Assembly (NCBI RefSeq): GCF_010093305.1
Contig: NZ_PDWS01000003.1
Coordinates: 227,001 to 291,000 of the forward strand
Length of the DNA stretch: 64,000 bases
Direction of reading: 5' to 3'
From: Pseudoxanthomonas sacheonensis
GTDB lineage: Bacteria > Pseudomonadota > Gammaproteobacteria > Xanthomonadales > Xanthomonadaceae
In this document: in pieces, positions 26,795 to 35,162 of the stretch
How positions within the stretch are numbered: position 1 is the first letter of the stretch
Layout of the letters: each line of letters begins with the position of its first letter
The notes under the pieces: model-generated
What the model saw: the letters and a program-made list of their open reading frames with translations, nothing else
Told to the model about the DNA's origin: nothing
Databases searched by the model: none
Translations under genes and position numbers: made by a program

Positions 26795-29120
26795 CGGGAG
26801 CCTCCTGCACCGGCTGCCGCGACACCAGCAGCGCCAGCACGAAATTGGCGAACACCCCGATGGCCACGGTGCTGCCGATCGCGCGCAGCACGGGGATGGA
26901 GGACAACGCGAGCAGACTGAACACCAGCAACGTCATCAGACTGCACACGATCAGTGCGTGCAAAGTGCGCAGCTGATCGGCGCGGTCGTCGCCGGCGTGA
27001 TCGAAGAACAGCGCATAGTCCAGGCCCAGACCGGCGGCGAGGATCAACGCGACCAGGTGGAACAGGTTCAATTCGACCCCCAGGCCACGCAGCACGGCCA
27101 GGATCAGCAGGGTCGTCAGCGCCATCGGCAACAGCACCCGCAGCACGCGCCGCGGCTGGCGCAACGCGATCCACACCGTGGCCGCAAGCAGCAGCGCGGC
27201 GACGGCCAGCGCCGCCAGCACGCGGCCACGGTAGGCGGCCACCAGCGATTCGGAGGCTTCCTTCAGATCCAGCAATCGCGCGCCGTTGGCCGCAGCCACC
27301 TTCGCGACCGCCACCGGATCCTGCAGGCCGTTCAACGACACCAGCGCGGTGGCGTGGTCGCTGCCGGGCAGCAGCAAACCGGCAACGCTAGCCGCCAGCG
27401 GCGTGCCCTGCAGGCCGGTCCGGGAAAGCACGGGCGCGCGCTTGGCGGCCTCGATGTCGGTGATGAAGGGATCGAACGCATCCGCGTTGAAAGGCGAATC
27501 CTGCAGCACCGTTGCCAGCATTGCCTGAAGGCGATCGCGCGACGGCAGCGCCTGCTGGCGCGCGCGTTGCACCTGCGCACTGGGCAGGTAGCGCGCAGCC
27601 AGGTCGTAGCCGGCCAACGCACGCGTGGCCACCAGCCGATCCAGCGCCGGACGCAAACGTTCCGAAGCCTGCAGCACCTGGTCTTCGGTCTTTCCCTCCA
27701 GCGTGAGCACATAGCGCACATCCGGCGCGCCCAGCTCGTCGCGCAGCACCGCATCCTGCGCCAGCGCATCGGCGGGCACCGGCGTGAGTTTGGAAAGGTC
27801 GTTCTGCCAGAACGGGCCGGGCGCGAACGCGATGACGCCCAACGCGGCCAGGGCCAGTATTGCCAGCGACCCCTTCGGTCGCGGCAAACGCGCGATGCCC
27901 CGCCACATTGTCGCCAGCGCACGCGAATCGGCGAAGTCGCGCGGTGCGGGGTCTATCAGCGCAGGAAGCAGGAAACGCGTACTGATCGCGGCAGCGCCCA
28001 GTCCGGCAATGGTGAATGCCGCCAACTGTTTCAACCCGTCCACGCCGGAGAACAGAAAAGTGACGTAGGCGATGCAAGTGGAGGCTACGCCGGTGGCCAG
28101 CGTCGGCCACAACGAACGCGCGTTGGTCCACGGCGACATTCCCGGACGCTGATGGCTGAAAAGGTGGATCGGGTAATCCTGCACCACACCGATCAGGGTG
28201 AAGCCGAAGGCGACAGTAATGCCGTGCACGCCGTCGAACAGCAACGCCACCGCGCCCAACCCGGCCAATCCGGCGGTGGCCAATGGCAACGCGCCCAGGA
28301 TCGGCATCTTCCAGCTGCGGTAGGCGATCCCCAGCAGCAGGATCAGGCCGATGGTATCGACCATGCCGATCCATTGCGCCTCGGCGGCGGTGCGCCCGCC
28401 GATCTCCACCGAGAACGCACCCGGGCCGGTCAGCGTCAATGCGCTGCCGGTGCCGGCGGCGATCTTTTCGAAATCGGAACGGATGGCGTCGACCGCCGCC
28501 TGCTGGCCGGTGGGATCGAAACCCGCCGCCCGCGTCTGCGCCACCAGCAGGACCTTGTCGCCGGCGCGGTCGAACCAGACCTCGTGCAAGCGTTGCGGCG
28601 CGTTGGCCGGCTGCCAGCGCTCGGCCAGTTTCAGCGTTTCAAGAGTAGGGTCGGCAGGCAACAGCGGCTCGATCAGCGAGGCCGCCGGCGAGCCGAGGTC
28701 CTGCATGCGCGCATCGAGTTCTTCGCGCAGCATCGCTTCATCGAACGGCTGCGTATCGAAAGTGTCGGTCAGCAGGTAGCGGTACGGACGCAGCCGCTCC
28801 GGAATGGAATCCAGGCTGGCATCGCCGCCGTTGGCGACCAGCGCGAACTCCGGCCGCGCCGCCAGGGCGCTGCGCAGCGCCTGCGATTGCACGGCGAGGA
28901 TCTGCGCATCGGCGCCGGAGATCGACATCAGCAACAGGCGCGAACCCGGGCCTTCGCCCAGCTCGTCGATCAGCAGTTTCTGCGCCGGGGTTTCGGCGGC
29001 AGGCATGAACTTGCGCAGGTCGCCGCTGAGTTGCAGCCGCTGAGTGATCGCCCACGCGGCCAGCGCCAGCATGGCGAGCCACAGCAGGGCCAGCGCGATT
29101 CGGCTGCGCGCCGACAGCAT
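26781..29120 (-). CDS. MMPL/RND-type exporter of the pigment cluster
   Basis: An inner membrane exporter of about 779 residues. It has RND-like symmetry: TM1 near the N-terminus (ALALLWLAMLALAAWAI), a large periplasmic loop, a bundle of TM helices near 240-370 (MVDTIGLILLLGIAYRS; GITVAFGFTLIGVVQDYPIH), a second loop, and a C-terminal bundle (LILAAGLGLDYALFFDHAGD; IGVFANFVLALLVS). Aryl polyene clusters nearly always carry such a protein, believed to pass the pigment lipid across the membrane. The ATG at 29120 overlaps the LolA-like stop (TGATG) and is preferred to an upstream in-frame GTG. Confidence 0.9.
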   Translation of the reverse strand: MLSARSRIALALLWLAMLALAAWAITQRLQLSGDLRKFMPAAETPAQKLLIDELGEGPGSRLLLMSISGADAQILAVQSQALRSALAARPEFALVANGGDASLDSIPERLRPYRYLLTDTFDTQPFDEAMLREELDARMQDLGSPAASLIEPLLPADPTLETLKLAERWQPANAPQRLHEVWFDRAGDKVLLVAQTRAAGFDPTGQQAAVDAIRSDFEKIAAGTGSALTLTGPGAFSVEIGGRTAAEAQWIGMVDTIGLILLLGIAYRSWKMPILGALPLATAGLAGLGAVALLFDGVHGITVAFGFTLIGVVQDYPIHLFSHQRPGMSPWTNARSLWPTLATGVASTCIAYVTFLFSGVDGLKQLAAFTIAGLGAAAISTRFLLPALIDPAPRDFADSRALATMWRGIARLPRPKGSLAILALAALGVIAFAPGPFWQNDLSKLTPVPADALAQDAVLRDELGAPDVRYVLTLEGKTEDQVLQASERLRPALDRLVATRALAGYDLAARYLPSAQVQRARQQALPSRDRLQAMLATVLQDSPFNADAFDPFITDIEAAKRAPVLSRTGLQGTPLAASVAGLLLPGSDHATALVSLNGLQDPVAVAKVAAANGARLLDLKEASESLVAAYRGRVLAALAVAALLLAATVWIALRQPRRVLRVLLPMALTTLLILAVLRGLGVELNLFHLVALILAAGLGLDYALFFDHAGDDRADQLRTLHALIVCSLMTLLVFSLLALSSIPVLRAIGSTVAIGVFANFVLALLVSRQPVQEAPDAAP

Positions 29121-29791
29121 CAGCGCGCGGCGCCCGCGCGGCACAACGCGGCCAGCGCAGCGGCGGAGCTCGCCTTGGCGGCCTCATTGGCGGCGCCCGC
29201 GAGCAGCGTGCGCTGCAGGTCGCCTTTGAGGGGCCGGGTTTCGATGCAGCGCAACTCGGCGCCGCGCCCGTACAGGGTGATGTCGCGCACGCTGCTCTTC
29301 ATCTGCGCATCGAGGGGCGCGAGCAGAAGCGTCCATTGCTGGCGCGTGCCCTGCGGCGTCAGCCGGTAGTGCTTTTCCAGCAAGGCGCGGTCGCCCGAAA
29401 GCAACGCGCCGAAACTGGCCTGCAGGCCCGCCAGCTCCGGCACCCGCGACAGCGCGAACTTGCGCGGCGACTTGCCTGCGCGGGCGATGGTCGCCTCGCC
29501 GTTGCGCAGGGTGGTGGTTTCCACGTACGGCGAACGCACCGCGCGCACCAGCGTGTCTTTGTCGAGGCGCTGGTATTCGCCCTCGATGCGCAGCGGCGCC
29601 TTCAGCATCGCCGATCCGCGCAGCTCCACGAAAGCGGTGCGCACCGGCGCGGGCCGCGCCAGCTTCTGCAGGATCCAGTCCGCATCGACCGCCGCAGCCG
29701 CGCCGGCTTCAGGGGTTGCGGCGCACGGCCACGCGACGCTGCACAGCAGCATCAGCATCGGCATGATCGATCGCCACGATGCGCGGCGCAT
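29120..29791 (-). CDS. LolA-like outer membrane lipoprotein carrier
   Basis: Exported protein of about 223 residues in the LolA-like family seen in pigment clusters. Supporting features are a signal peptide (MRRASWRSIMPMLMLLCSVA, then WPCAA), and the LolA-type strands VRTAFVELRGSAMLKAPLRI and YVETTTLRNGEATIARAG, with an ASFGALLSGDRALLEKHY segment. It could carry the polyene lipid through the periplasm between the MMPL exporter and the outer membrane. The start is uncertain (ATG at 29818, 29791 or 29764); 29791 supplies a basic n-region. Any of these overlaps the acyltransferase 3' end by 56-110 bases. Confidence 0.75.
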   Translation of the reverse strand: MRRASWRSIMPMLMLLCSVAWPCAATPEAGAAAAVDADWILQKLARPAPVRTAFVELRGSAMLKAPLRIEGEYQRLDKDTLVRAVRSPYVETTTLRNGEATIARAGKSPRKFALSRVPELAGLQASFGALLSGDRALLEKHYRLTPQGTRQQWTLLLAPLDAQMKSSVRDITLYGRGAELRCIETRPLKGDLQRTLLAGAANEAAKASSAAALAALCRAGAAR

Positions 29792-30716
29792 CGGCCGTGG
29801 ACGGCGTGCTGGCTTCATCTTCGTTGCCCCAGAAATCATAGAAATTGAACCAGTTGTAGGGTGCGGCACGGGCGTGATGCTCCAGCCTGGCGGCGTAACG
29901 CTGGATGAGCGAGAGCACCGCCTGGGCGCGCTGCTGGCGCGGCATGGCGATGCTGTCGCTGAAACGCTCGAACGCCAGATGGTAGCGGTGGCCCTCCAGG
30001 TACAGGCCGAAAGCCAGCACCACCGGCACCTTGAGCGCCGAGGCGATCAACCAGGGCGCGGTCGGGAAGGGCGCCTCGCGGCCCAGGAACCGAGTATTCA
30101 ATGCGGGCTCGCCGGGACGCGCGCGATCCACCAACAGCGCGACCAGCGCGCCTTCGTCGGTGGCCTGCTTGATGGCCATGGCTATCGACGGCCCATCCTG
30201 TCCGGCATCGATCACGCCGGCGGCGATCTCCGGATTCAGCGCATCCAGCAACTGCGTCATCGCCGGGTTGTGCGCTTTGTCCAATACCACCCGGATCTTG
30301 TAGTCGGAGCGTTGCTGGGCCAACACCCGCATCACTTCGAAGCTGCCCAGGTGCGAGCCGAACAACAGCACGCCCTGACGGCGCTCCATCGCTTCGTGCA
30401 GTCCCGGCAGACCGGTGACGCGCACGTCGAAACCATCGAAGCGCCCACCCAGCAGGAAAACCCGGTCCAGGATGGTCGCGGCGAAAGTATGGATATGCCT
30501 GGCCACCGCCCACAGTCCCGCCTTGCGGCCCAGCACACGCGTCAGGTAGGTGCGCGAGGCGCGCCGTTCCGGACCGCGCACCAGCAGGAAATAAAGCGTG
30601 ATGGGATACAGGCACATGCGGGCGACACTGCGCCCGCCGTAGCGCGCGATGCCGCGGATCAGCCAGATGGCGAAACGTCCCCCGCCTTCCGGACGCTGTT
30701 TCCAGTGGGCGCTCAT
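29709..30716 (-). CDS. LpxL-type lysophospholipid acyltransferase of the cluster
   Basis: A 335-residue LPLAT enzyme. An N-terminal membrane anchor region (VARMCLYPITLYFLLVRG) is followed by the HxxxxD-type catalytic motif as GSHLGSFEVM (His-x4-Glu, as in LpxL/HtrB), then LVDRARPGEPALNTRFLG. It probably transfers the finished polyenoyl chain from ACP to a lipid or other carrier. About 45 residues beyond the conserved NWFNFYDFWG end form a low-complexity tail that overlaps the LolA-like gene in another frame, hinting at a lost earlier stop. Start overlaps the dehydratase stop (ATGA). Confidence 0.87.
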   Translation of the reverse strand: MSAHWKQRPEGGGRFAIWLIRGIARYGGRSVARMCLYPITLYFLLVRGPERRASRTYLTRVLGRKAGLWAVARHIHTFAATILDRVFLLGGRFDGFDVRVTGLPGLHEAMERRQGVLLFGSHLGSFEVMRVLAQQRSDYKIRVVLDKAHNPAMTQLLDALNPEIAAGVIDAGQDGPSIAMAIKQATDEGALVALLVDRARPGEPALNTRFLGREAPFPTAPWLIASALKVPVVLAFGLYLEGHRYHLAFERFSDSIAMPRQQRAQAVLSLIQRYAARLEHHARAAPYNWFNFYDFWGNEDEASTPSTADAPRIVAIDHADADAAVQRRVAVRRNP

Positions 30717-31006
30717 GCCGCGGCCTGCGCTTCGGCCACGATCTCGCCGCTGGCCAGCACTTCCGTGCCGCGCAACACCCGGAAACGCCAGCGCGGCGCT
30801 TGGCCCGACAACTCCACCGAAGCGGATTGGCCGGGCAGCAAGGGCTTGAGGAATTTGACCTGCGGCAAACGCAACGGCGGCAGCGGCCCGCAATCGGATT
30901 CGATGGCCTCGATCACCCGGTCCAGAAGAACCACGCCCGGAACGATCGGCCGACCGGGGAAATGCCCCGGCAAGCTCGGGTGATCCGCTGGAATGATGAA
31001 CTGCAT
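30713..31006 (-). CDS. FabZ/ApeI-like 3-hydroxyacyl-ACP dehydratase
   Basis: A compact 97-residue hotdog protein: MQFIIPADHPSLPGHFPGRP followed by IVPGVVLLDRVIEAIE. The HPxxxGHFPGxPxxPGVxxxD block is the FabZ/FabA active-site region, with the catalytic His in GHFPG. Its short length and the sequence LPQVKFLKPLLPGQSA fit the ApeI-type dehydratases of aryl polyene clusters. First gene after the 563-bp gap and translationally coupled to the acyltransferase. Confidence 0.88.
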   Translation of the reverse strand: MQFIIPADHPSLPGHFPGRPIVPGVVLLDRVIEAIESDCGPLPPLRLPQVKFLKPLLPGQSASVELSGQAPRWRFRVLRGTEVLASGEIVAEAQAAA

Positions 31007-31147
31007 ACCGCATTTTCCTGGCTGTCCCCTGCACACAAGGATACCGGAGCGCCTTGCTGAACGCCGCGAACCTTGCGGCGCACCGCTTTTGTTTGGCTTT
31101 TTGGCTTTTGGCTCCGGTTCTTGCTCCACCAGCCCCGTGAGACGCGG

Positions 31148-31342
31148 CAAGCAGGCCGGGACAAACCCTGCAGGGGCGGCGCACATGGATGTGCGCCGTT
31201 TCCGTAGACACGGGATGTGTCTTACGGAAATTCCCGGCCTGCTTGCGAACCCCACGGCTTCATCGTGGGGCGCGACGTTAGGGTGTGTTTCTCTGGTTAC
31301 TTTCTTTGCACAAGCAAAGAAAGTGACTCGCGCAAAGCGCGA
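31148..31342. repeat. Multi-hairpin intergenic element
   Basis: A 14-base outer stem (31148-31161 with 31232-31245, exact complements) encloses two hairpins: 31177-31198 (CGGCGCACAT-gg-ATGTGCGCCG) and 31199-31230 (TTTCCGTA...TACGGAAA). Three more hairpins follow: 31250-31270 (CCCCACG...CGTGGGG), 31296-31327 (14-base stem with one wobble, loop acaa) and 31328-31342 (TCGCGC-aaa-GCGCGA). A frame of the region reads VTFFAQAKKVTR, a phrase I associate with repeated intergenic elements of Xanthomonadaceae. It splits the pigment operon between the membrane-protein and dehydratase genes. Confidence 0.8.
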
Positions 31343-31392
31343 AACGCTCTTTCTTCCAAGCAAGAATAAAGATCAAAGCAAGATCAAAAGCA

Positions 31393-31525
31393 CCCCTCCT
31401 CAATAATCCTCCCCTGCGCTGCGCGCAAGGGAGGAGGCAGAGGCAGAGGCAGAAGCAGAAACAAATGCAGGAGCAGGAGCAGGAGCAAAATCAAGATCAA
31501 AATGGATCCCAGCATTCGCTGGGAT
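31393..31525. repeat. Simple repeats and ATCCC palindrome tail of the 563-bp gap
   Basis: Contains a CCTCCC/GGGAGG hairpin (about 31408-31436), then GAGGCA and GGAGCA hexamers repeated about three times each (31434-31487), then a stretch caaaatcaagatcaaaatgg leading into the palindrome ATCCCAGC-attc-GCTGGGAT (31506-31525). The last 45 bases resemble the sequence at 56360-56406. No gene is seen. Confidence 0.75.
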
Positions 31526-31569
31526 GACGGCAAGAATGACGCGCCGCGCGCGAGTGACGCACGGCGCGC

Positions 31570-32316
31570 TCACCGCATCAATTCATTCCAGAACCGCGGC
31601 CCCAACCGCGCCATCTGCTGGACGAACTCGCCCACATTGCGATACGGCCGATGCGGAAACCGGCGCTTGCGCAACCAGTATTCGACGACGAAAAAACCCC
31701 CGACGATCCCGTAATTCAGAACATTGGCGAACAACGACCATTGTTCATCCGTCACCGAAACCACAGGCGTATGGCCGAACTGGTGCAGCACGCCGCTGGG
31801 CACCGCGCACAGCGCAAGCAACAGGTTCAACACCGCCAACACCCCCAGCACCGCGGCCCAGGCCACCGTCAACTGGCGGGTGTAGAGATACAGGGCGGGG
31901 CTCACCGGCATGGACGCCTGCGCATACAACCCTTCCACGATGCGCGTGATCAGCGGAACCCTGCCCGCATACAACGTGCGCCCGAACAGCCACGCCACCA
32001 GCGCCACGAACACCACCGGCGGCGCCAGCAGCGGCATCAACGCATAACGCGACTGTGAGACCGCCCACAGTGCCAGCAGGCACAGTCCCAGCAGCGACAG
32101 CGCCCACAGCCGGCGCTTGAGCAACGGCTCCAGCAGCAACAGCAGCACGATGTCGGCCAGCGCCAGCGCCGCCCAGCCACCATCGGCACGGGCGCTGGCC
32201 AGGTGGGCGAACACCGGATAGGCCAGAGCCAGCAGCAGCCGCAGCCCCATCAGCAGCCCCCCGGAAACCTCCGGAACGGCCGGTGCGGGGTCAGGCGGCC
32301 TTGTTGGTTTCGACAT
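31570..32316 (-). CDS. Integral membrane protein of aryl polyene clusters (COG4648-like)
   Basis: A 248-residue polytopic protein with roughly six hydrophobic helices (LLMGLRLLLALAYPVFAHLA; LADIVLLLLLEPLL; LLGLCLLALWAV; LLAPPVVFVALVAWLFG; AAVLGVLAVLNLLLALCAV; LFANVLNYGIVGGFFVVEYW) and a conserved-looking tail FPHRPYRNVGEFVQQMARLG. This family of membrane proteins is found beside ACP genes in aryl polyene loci and is often mislabelled ketosynthase; its role is not established. Start overlaps the ACP stop region by 26 bases, so translation is coupled. Confidence 0.8.
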   Translation of the reverse strand: MSKPTRPPDPAPAVPEVSGGLLMGLRLLLALAYPVFAHLASARADGGWAALALADIVLLLLLEPLLKRRLWALSLLGLCLLALWAVSQSRYALMPLLAPPVVFVALVAWLFGRTLYAGRVPLITRIVEGLYAQASMPVSPALYLYTRQLTVAWAAVLGVLAVLNLLLALCAVPSGVLHQFGHTPVVSVTDEQWSLFANVLNYGIVGGFFVVEYWLRKRRFPHRPYRNVGEFVQQMARLGPRFWNELMR

Positions 32317-32560
32317 GCGCCGACAGTGCGCGCAGCGACGCGAAGATGCGACGGTTCTCGTCGTTGTCCGAACGCAGCTGGAAGCCGTACTTCTTGCTGA
32401 TCGCCAGCGCCAGCTCCAGCGCGTCGATGGAATCCAGGCCCAGACCGGTGTTGAACAACGGCGCCTCCGGATCGATCGCCCCGGCCTCGATATCCTCCAG
32501 GTTCAGGCTTTCGACCAGCAGATCGGCGAGTTCGCGTTCAGCGGCGGTTTGCGTGGACAT
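32291..32560 (-). CDS. xanC: Acyl carrier protein (XanC-type)
   Basis: An 89-residue ACP carrying the polyene intermediate on 4'-phosphopantetheine. The attachment site is Ser44 in LFNTGLGLDSIDALELALAI, the canonical GxDSI/L motif, and ISKKYGFQLRSDNDENRRIF forms the helix II/III region typical of pigment ACPs. It is the first gene of the minus-strand operon and diverges from the second flavoprotein gene across about 145 bases that should contain both promoters. Many aryl polyene clusters carry two ACPs; only one is visible here. Confidence 0.9.
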   Translation of the reverse strand: MSTQTAAERELADLLVESLNLEDIEAGAIDPEAPLFNTGLGLDSIDALELALAISKKYGFQLRSDNDENRRIFASLRALSAHVETNKAA

Positions 32561-32704
32561 CCAGTGACTTCCCTAAGTGGCAGGGGCGACACGATCCGGC
32601 ATCCGCGCCCGCTTGGCAACCGGCGCGGACGATGGCCGCCCGCAACGCCCGAGTTATCATGCGCGCCTGCTTCTTCCGCGAACAACGAATATGGTTCAGC
32701 CAGG

Positions 32705-34093
32705 ATGACCCAAGCCGACCCCGCAAGCGCACAGCCCCGTACGGAGGATCCGCCGGCCGCACCGGCTCCGGTCCCGGCGGCGGTCGATGTCCTGGTGATC
32801 GGCGGCGGACCGGCCGGCACCACCGCCGCCACCCTGCTGGCGCGCAAAGGCTGGCGGGTGGTATTGCTGGAAAAAGGCGAGCACCCCCGCTTCCATATCG
32901 GCGAATCACTGCTGCCGATGAACCTGCCCATCCTGCAGCGCCTGGGCGTGCTGGAGCAGGTGAAGGAAATCGGCGTGTTCAAGCCGGGGGCCGACTTTCC
33001 GCTGCAGGACAACGCCAACAGCGTCAATGTGTTCCGATTCGAACGCGCGCTCAACCCCGTTTTCCCGCATGCCTATCAGGTCAAGCGCGAAGAGTTCGAC
33101 CACCTGCTGTTCCAGAACTCGCTGGACAACGGCGTGGATGCGCGCATGCGCACGACGGTGGAGAAGGTTGAATTCGGCGCCGATGGCCGTCCAGCCATCG
33201 TGCAGGCACGCACCGCCGAAGGAGAAATGCTGGCATTCGCGCCGCGCTATCTGGTCGACGCCAGCGGCCGCGATACTTTCATGGGCGGCAAGCTGAAGCT
33301 GAAAAAGAAGAATTCGCTGCACCAGTCGGCGGCCATCTTCAGCCACTTCCGCGGCGTGACCCGCCGGGAGGGCGCCGATGCAGGCAACATCACCGTCGAA
33401 CGCTTCCCGCACGGCTGGATGTGGCTGATTCCGCTGCGCGGCGACGTGATGAGCGTGGGCGCGGTGTGTTTCCCCGAATACCTCAAGCAGCGCCGCGGCG
33501 ACAACGAAGGCTTTCTGATGCAGACGCTGCAGGCCACGCCGTCGGTGTGGTCGCGCATGCAACAGGCCGAACGGGTGGCGCCGGTGCACGTCACCGGCAA
33601 CTATTCCTACACCTGCACGCGGATGACCGGGCCGGGCTGGGTGATGGTGGGCGACGCCTATGCCTTCATCGACCCGGTGTTTTCGTCGGGCGTGTACCTG
33701 GGCATGAACAGCGGCGAGCACGCCGCCAGCGTGGTCGATGGCGCGTTGCGCGACCCGGCCAGCGAAACGGCGTTGCAACGGGCCATGGAAAAGCGCCTGA
33801 AACGCGGTTTGAAGCATTTCTCCTGGTTCATCTACCGCTTCACCACCCCGGTGATGCAGCGCCTGTTCGCCCAGCCGCGCAACGATTTCCAGATCGAACA
33901 GGCGGTCATTTCGATGCTGGCCGGCGACGTGTTCGACAACCGGCCGGTGCTGCGGCGCCTGCGCCTGTTCCGCCTGATCTACGCGTTCAACGCGCTGCAG
34001 CTGGCGCCGCGCGCGTTCCGGGGCTGGCTGCGCCGCAAGCGGCAGGTGGGCGAGAATTTCGGCGGCGACACTTTGCAGGAAGGCAATCCATGA
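32705..34093 (+). CDS. FAD-dependent halogenase-like flavoprotein 2
   Basis: A 462-residue flavoprotein: Rossmann motif DVLVIGGGPAGTTAATLLA after a Pro/Ala-rich N-terminus, EHPRFHIGESLLPMN, the W-x-W-x-I-P signature in HGWMWLIPLRGD, and the FAD-binding VGDAYAFIDPVFSSGVYLG. It belongs to the same superfamily as flavoprotein 1 but is only distantly alike, so the two are not a recent duplication. It could halogenate or oxidise the aryl head group. The ATG at 32705 follows CAGG directly, so initiation may be weak. Stop overlaps the xanB2 start (ATGA). Confidence 0.85.
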   Translation: MTQADPASAQPRTEDPPAAPAPVPAAVDVLVIGGGPAGTTAATLLARKGWRVVLLEKGEHPRFHIGESLLPMNLPILQRLGVLEQVKEIGVFKPGADFPLQDNANSVNVFRFERALNPVFPHAYQVKREEFDHLLFQNSLDNGVDARMRTTVEKVEFGADGRPAIVQARTAEGEMLAFAPRYLVDASGRDTFMGGKLKLKKKNSLHQSAAIFSHFRGVTRREGADAGNITVERFPHGWMWLIPLRGDVMSVGAVCFPEYLKQRRGDNEGFLMQTLQATPSVWSRMQQAERVAPVHVTGNYSYTCTRMTGPGWVMVGDAYAFIDPVFSSGVYLGMNSGEHAASVVDGALRDPASETALQRAMEKRLKRGLKHFSWFIYRFTTPVMQRLFAQPRNDFQIEQAVISMLAGDVFDNRPVLRRLRLFRLIYAFNALQLAPRAFRGWLRRKRQVGENFGGDTLQEGNP

Positions 34094-35097
34094 GCCGGCC
34101 GATGACCTCGATGCCCGCCGCGGCCGCCCACGCGCGATTGGAAGTGGACTATGTGGGCGCCGACTCTCCGGCCGCGCTACTGGCCGGCGACGATGTCCTG
34201 GCGGTGCTGGGTTTCGGCAACGATGCGCCGCACAGCGACGATCCGCGCTATCTGCGCATACCGCTGCAGCCGCATGGCGCGGCGCCGTTCGAGGTGTGGC
34301 GCGCCAACGCGCCGGTCACCTGCGGACGCGACGGCGATATCGCCTGGGCCACCGATGGGCAGCTGCTGTTCGGCGCGATCGAGATCGACGAGCGCGCGAT
34401 AGGCATCGAAAGCGCGGCCGATGTCGCCTACGCCCAGCTGATCGATTTCGTGCGCCGCAGCGACACCCCGCAACTGCTGCGCATCTGGAACTACCTGGAC
34501 GCCATCACCCTGGGCGACGGCGATGCGGAACGCTACCGCCAGTTCTGCGTCGGACGCGCGCGCGGCATGGGGAATTTCGACGCCTCGCGCCTGCCCGCCG
34601 CCACCGCGATCGGCCGCTGCGACGACGAACGCGTCATCCAGATCTACTGGCTGGCCGCGCGCGAAGCCGGCACGCCGGTGGAGAATCCGCGCCAGGTCAG
34701 CGCCTATCGCTACCCGCGCCAGTACGGCCGGCAGTCGCCCAGCTTCGCCCGCGCCATGCTGCCGCCGCCGGGCGGGACGATGCCGCTGCTGTTGTCGGGC
34801 ACGGCCAGCGTGGTCGGGCATGCCTCGCAGCATGTGGGCGAACTGCTGGCGCAGATCGAGGAAACCCTGGCCAACTTCGATGCGTTGCTGTCCGCGGCGC
34901 GGATGCGCGCGCCGTCGTTGCCGGCGCAGTTCGGCGCCGGTACGCGGTTGAAGGTTTACGTGCGCGACCGCGCCGATCTGCCGGTGGTGGCGCAGGCGCT
35001 GGACCAGCGTTTCGGCGACCGCGTGCCCAGGCTGCTGCTGCACGCCGCGATCTGCCGGCGCGAACTCAGCATGGAAATCGACGGCGTGCACGGGTAG
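34090..35097 (+). CDS. xanB2: Chorismatase XanB2 (3-hydroxybenzoate synthase)
   Basis: Converts chorismate to 3-hydroxybenzoate, with 4-hydroxybenzoate as the second product in Xanthomonas, feeding the pigment starter unit and, through 4-HBA, ubiquinone. The 335-residue protein has the FkbO/Hyg5-family RidA-like layout. Landmarks are LLRIWNYLDAITLGDGDAER, YRQFCVGRARGMGNFD, FPA-type substitution SRLPAATAIG, SAYRYPRQYGRQSPSFARAM and LLLSGTASVVGHASQHVGEL. These match the RIWNY, YxxFCxGR and SGTASIxGH motifs of the family. The TAG stop (35095-35097) is supplied by the head of a REP. Confidence 0.93.
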   Translation: MSRPMTSMPAAAAHARLEVDYVGADSPAALLAGDDVLAVLGFGNDAPHSDDPRYLRIPLQPHGAAPFEVWRANAPVTCGRDGDIAWATDGQLLFGAIEIDERAIGIESAADVAYAQLIDFVRRSDTPQLLRIWNYLDAITLGDGDAERYRQFCVGRARGMGNFDASRLPAATAIGRCDDERVIQIYWLAAREAGTPVENPRQVSAYRYPRQYGRQSPSFARAMLPPPGGTMPLLLSGTASVVGHASQHVGELLAQIEETLANFDALLSAARMRAPSLPAQFGAGTRLKVYVRDRADLPVVAQALDQRFGDRVPRLLLHAAICRRELSMEIDGVHG

Positions 35098-35162
35098 GTC
35101 GGGGCTACGCCCCCGACGCGGAATCCGGTTATCCGTGGGTCGGGGGCGTAGCCCCGACCTAC
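35094..35162. repeat. REP inverted pair, class B, giving the stops of both flanking genes
   Basis: GTAGGTCGGGGCTACGCCCC at 35094 and its reverse complement ending at 35162, about 21 bases of spacer. The GTAG heads face outward: TAG at 35095-35097 ends xanB2, and TAG on the minus strand at 35161-35159 ends the ligase gene. The whole intergenic region is the REP pair. Confidence 0.95.

Noticed and set aside
30993-31406. 137-codon plus-strand frame containing VTFFAQAKKVTR
   Set aside because: It lies in the multi-hairpin repeat, starts inside the dehydratase gene, and has no ribosome-binding site; the peptide phrase reflects the repeat, not a protein.
31434-31487. GAGGCA/GGAGCA hexamers as a regulatory or phase-variable tract
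   Set aside because: Only about three copies of each, imperfect, and not placed at a start codon or promoter that I can identify.
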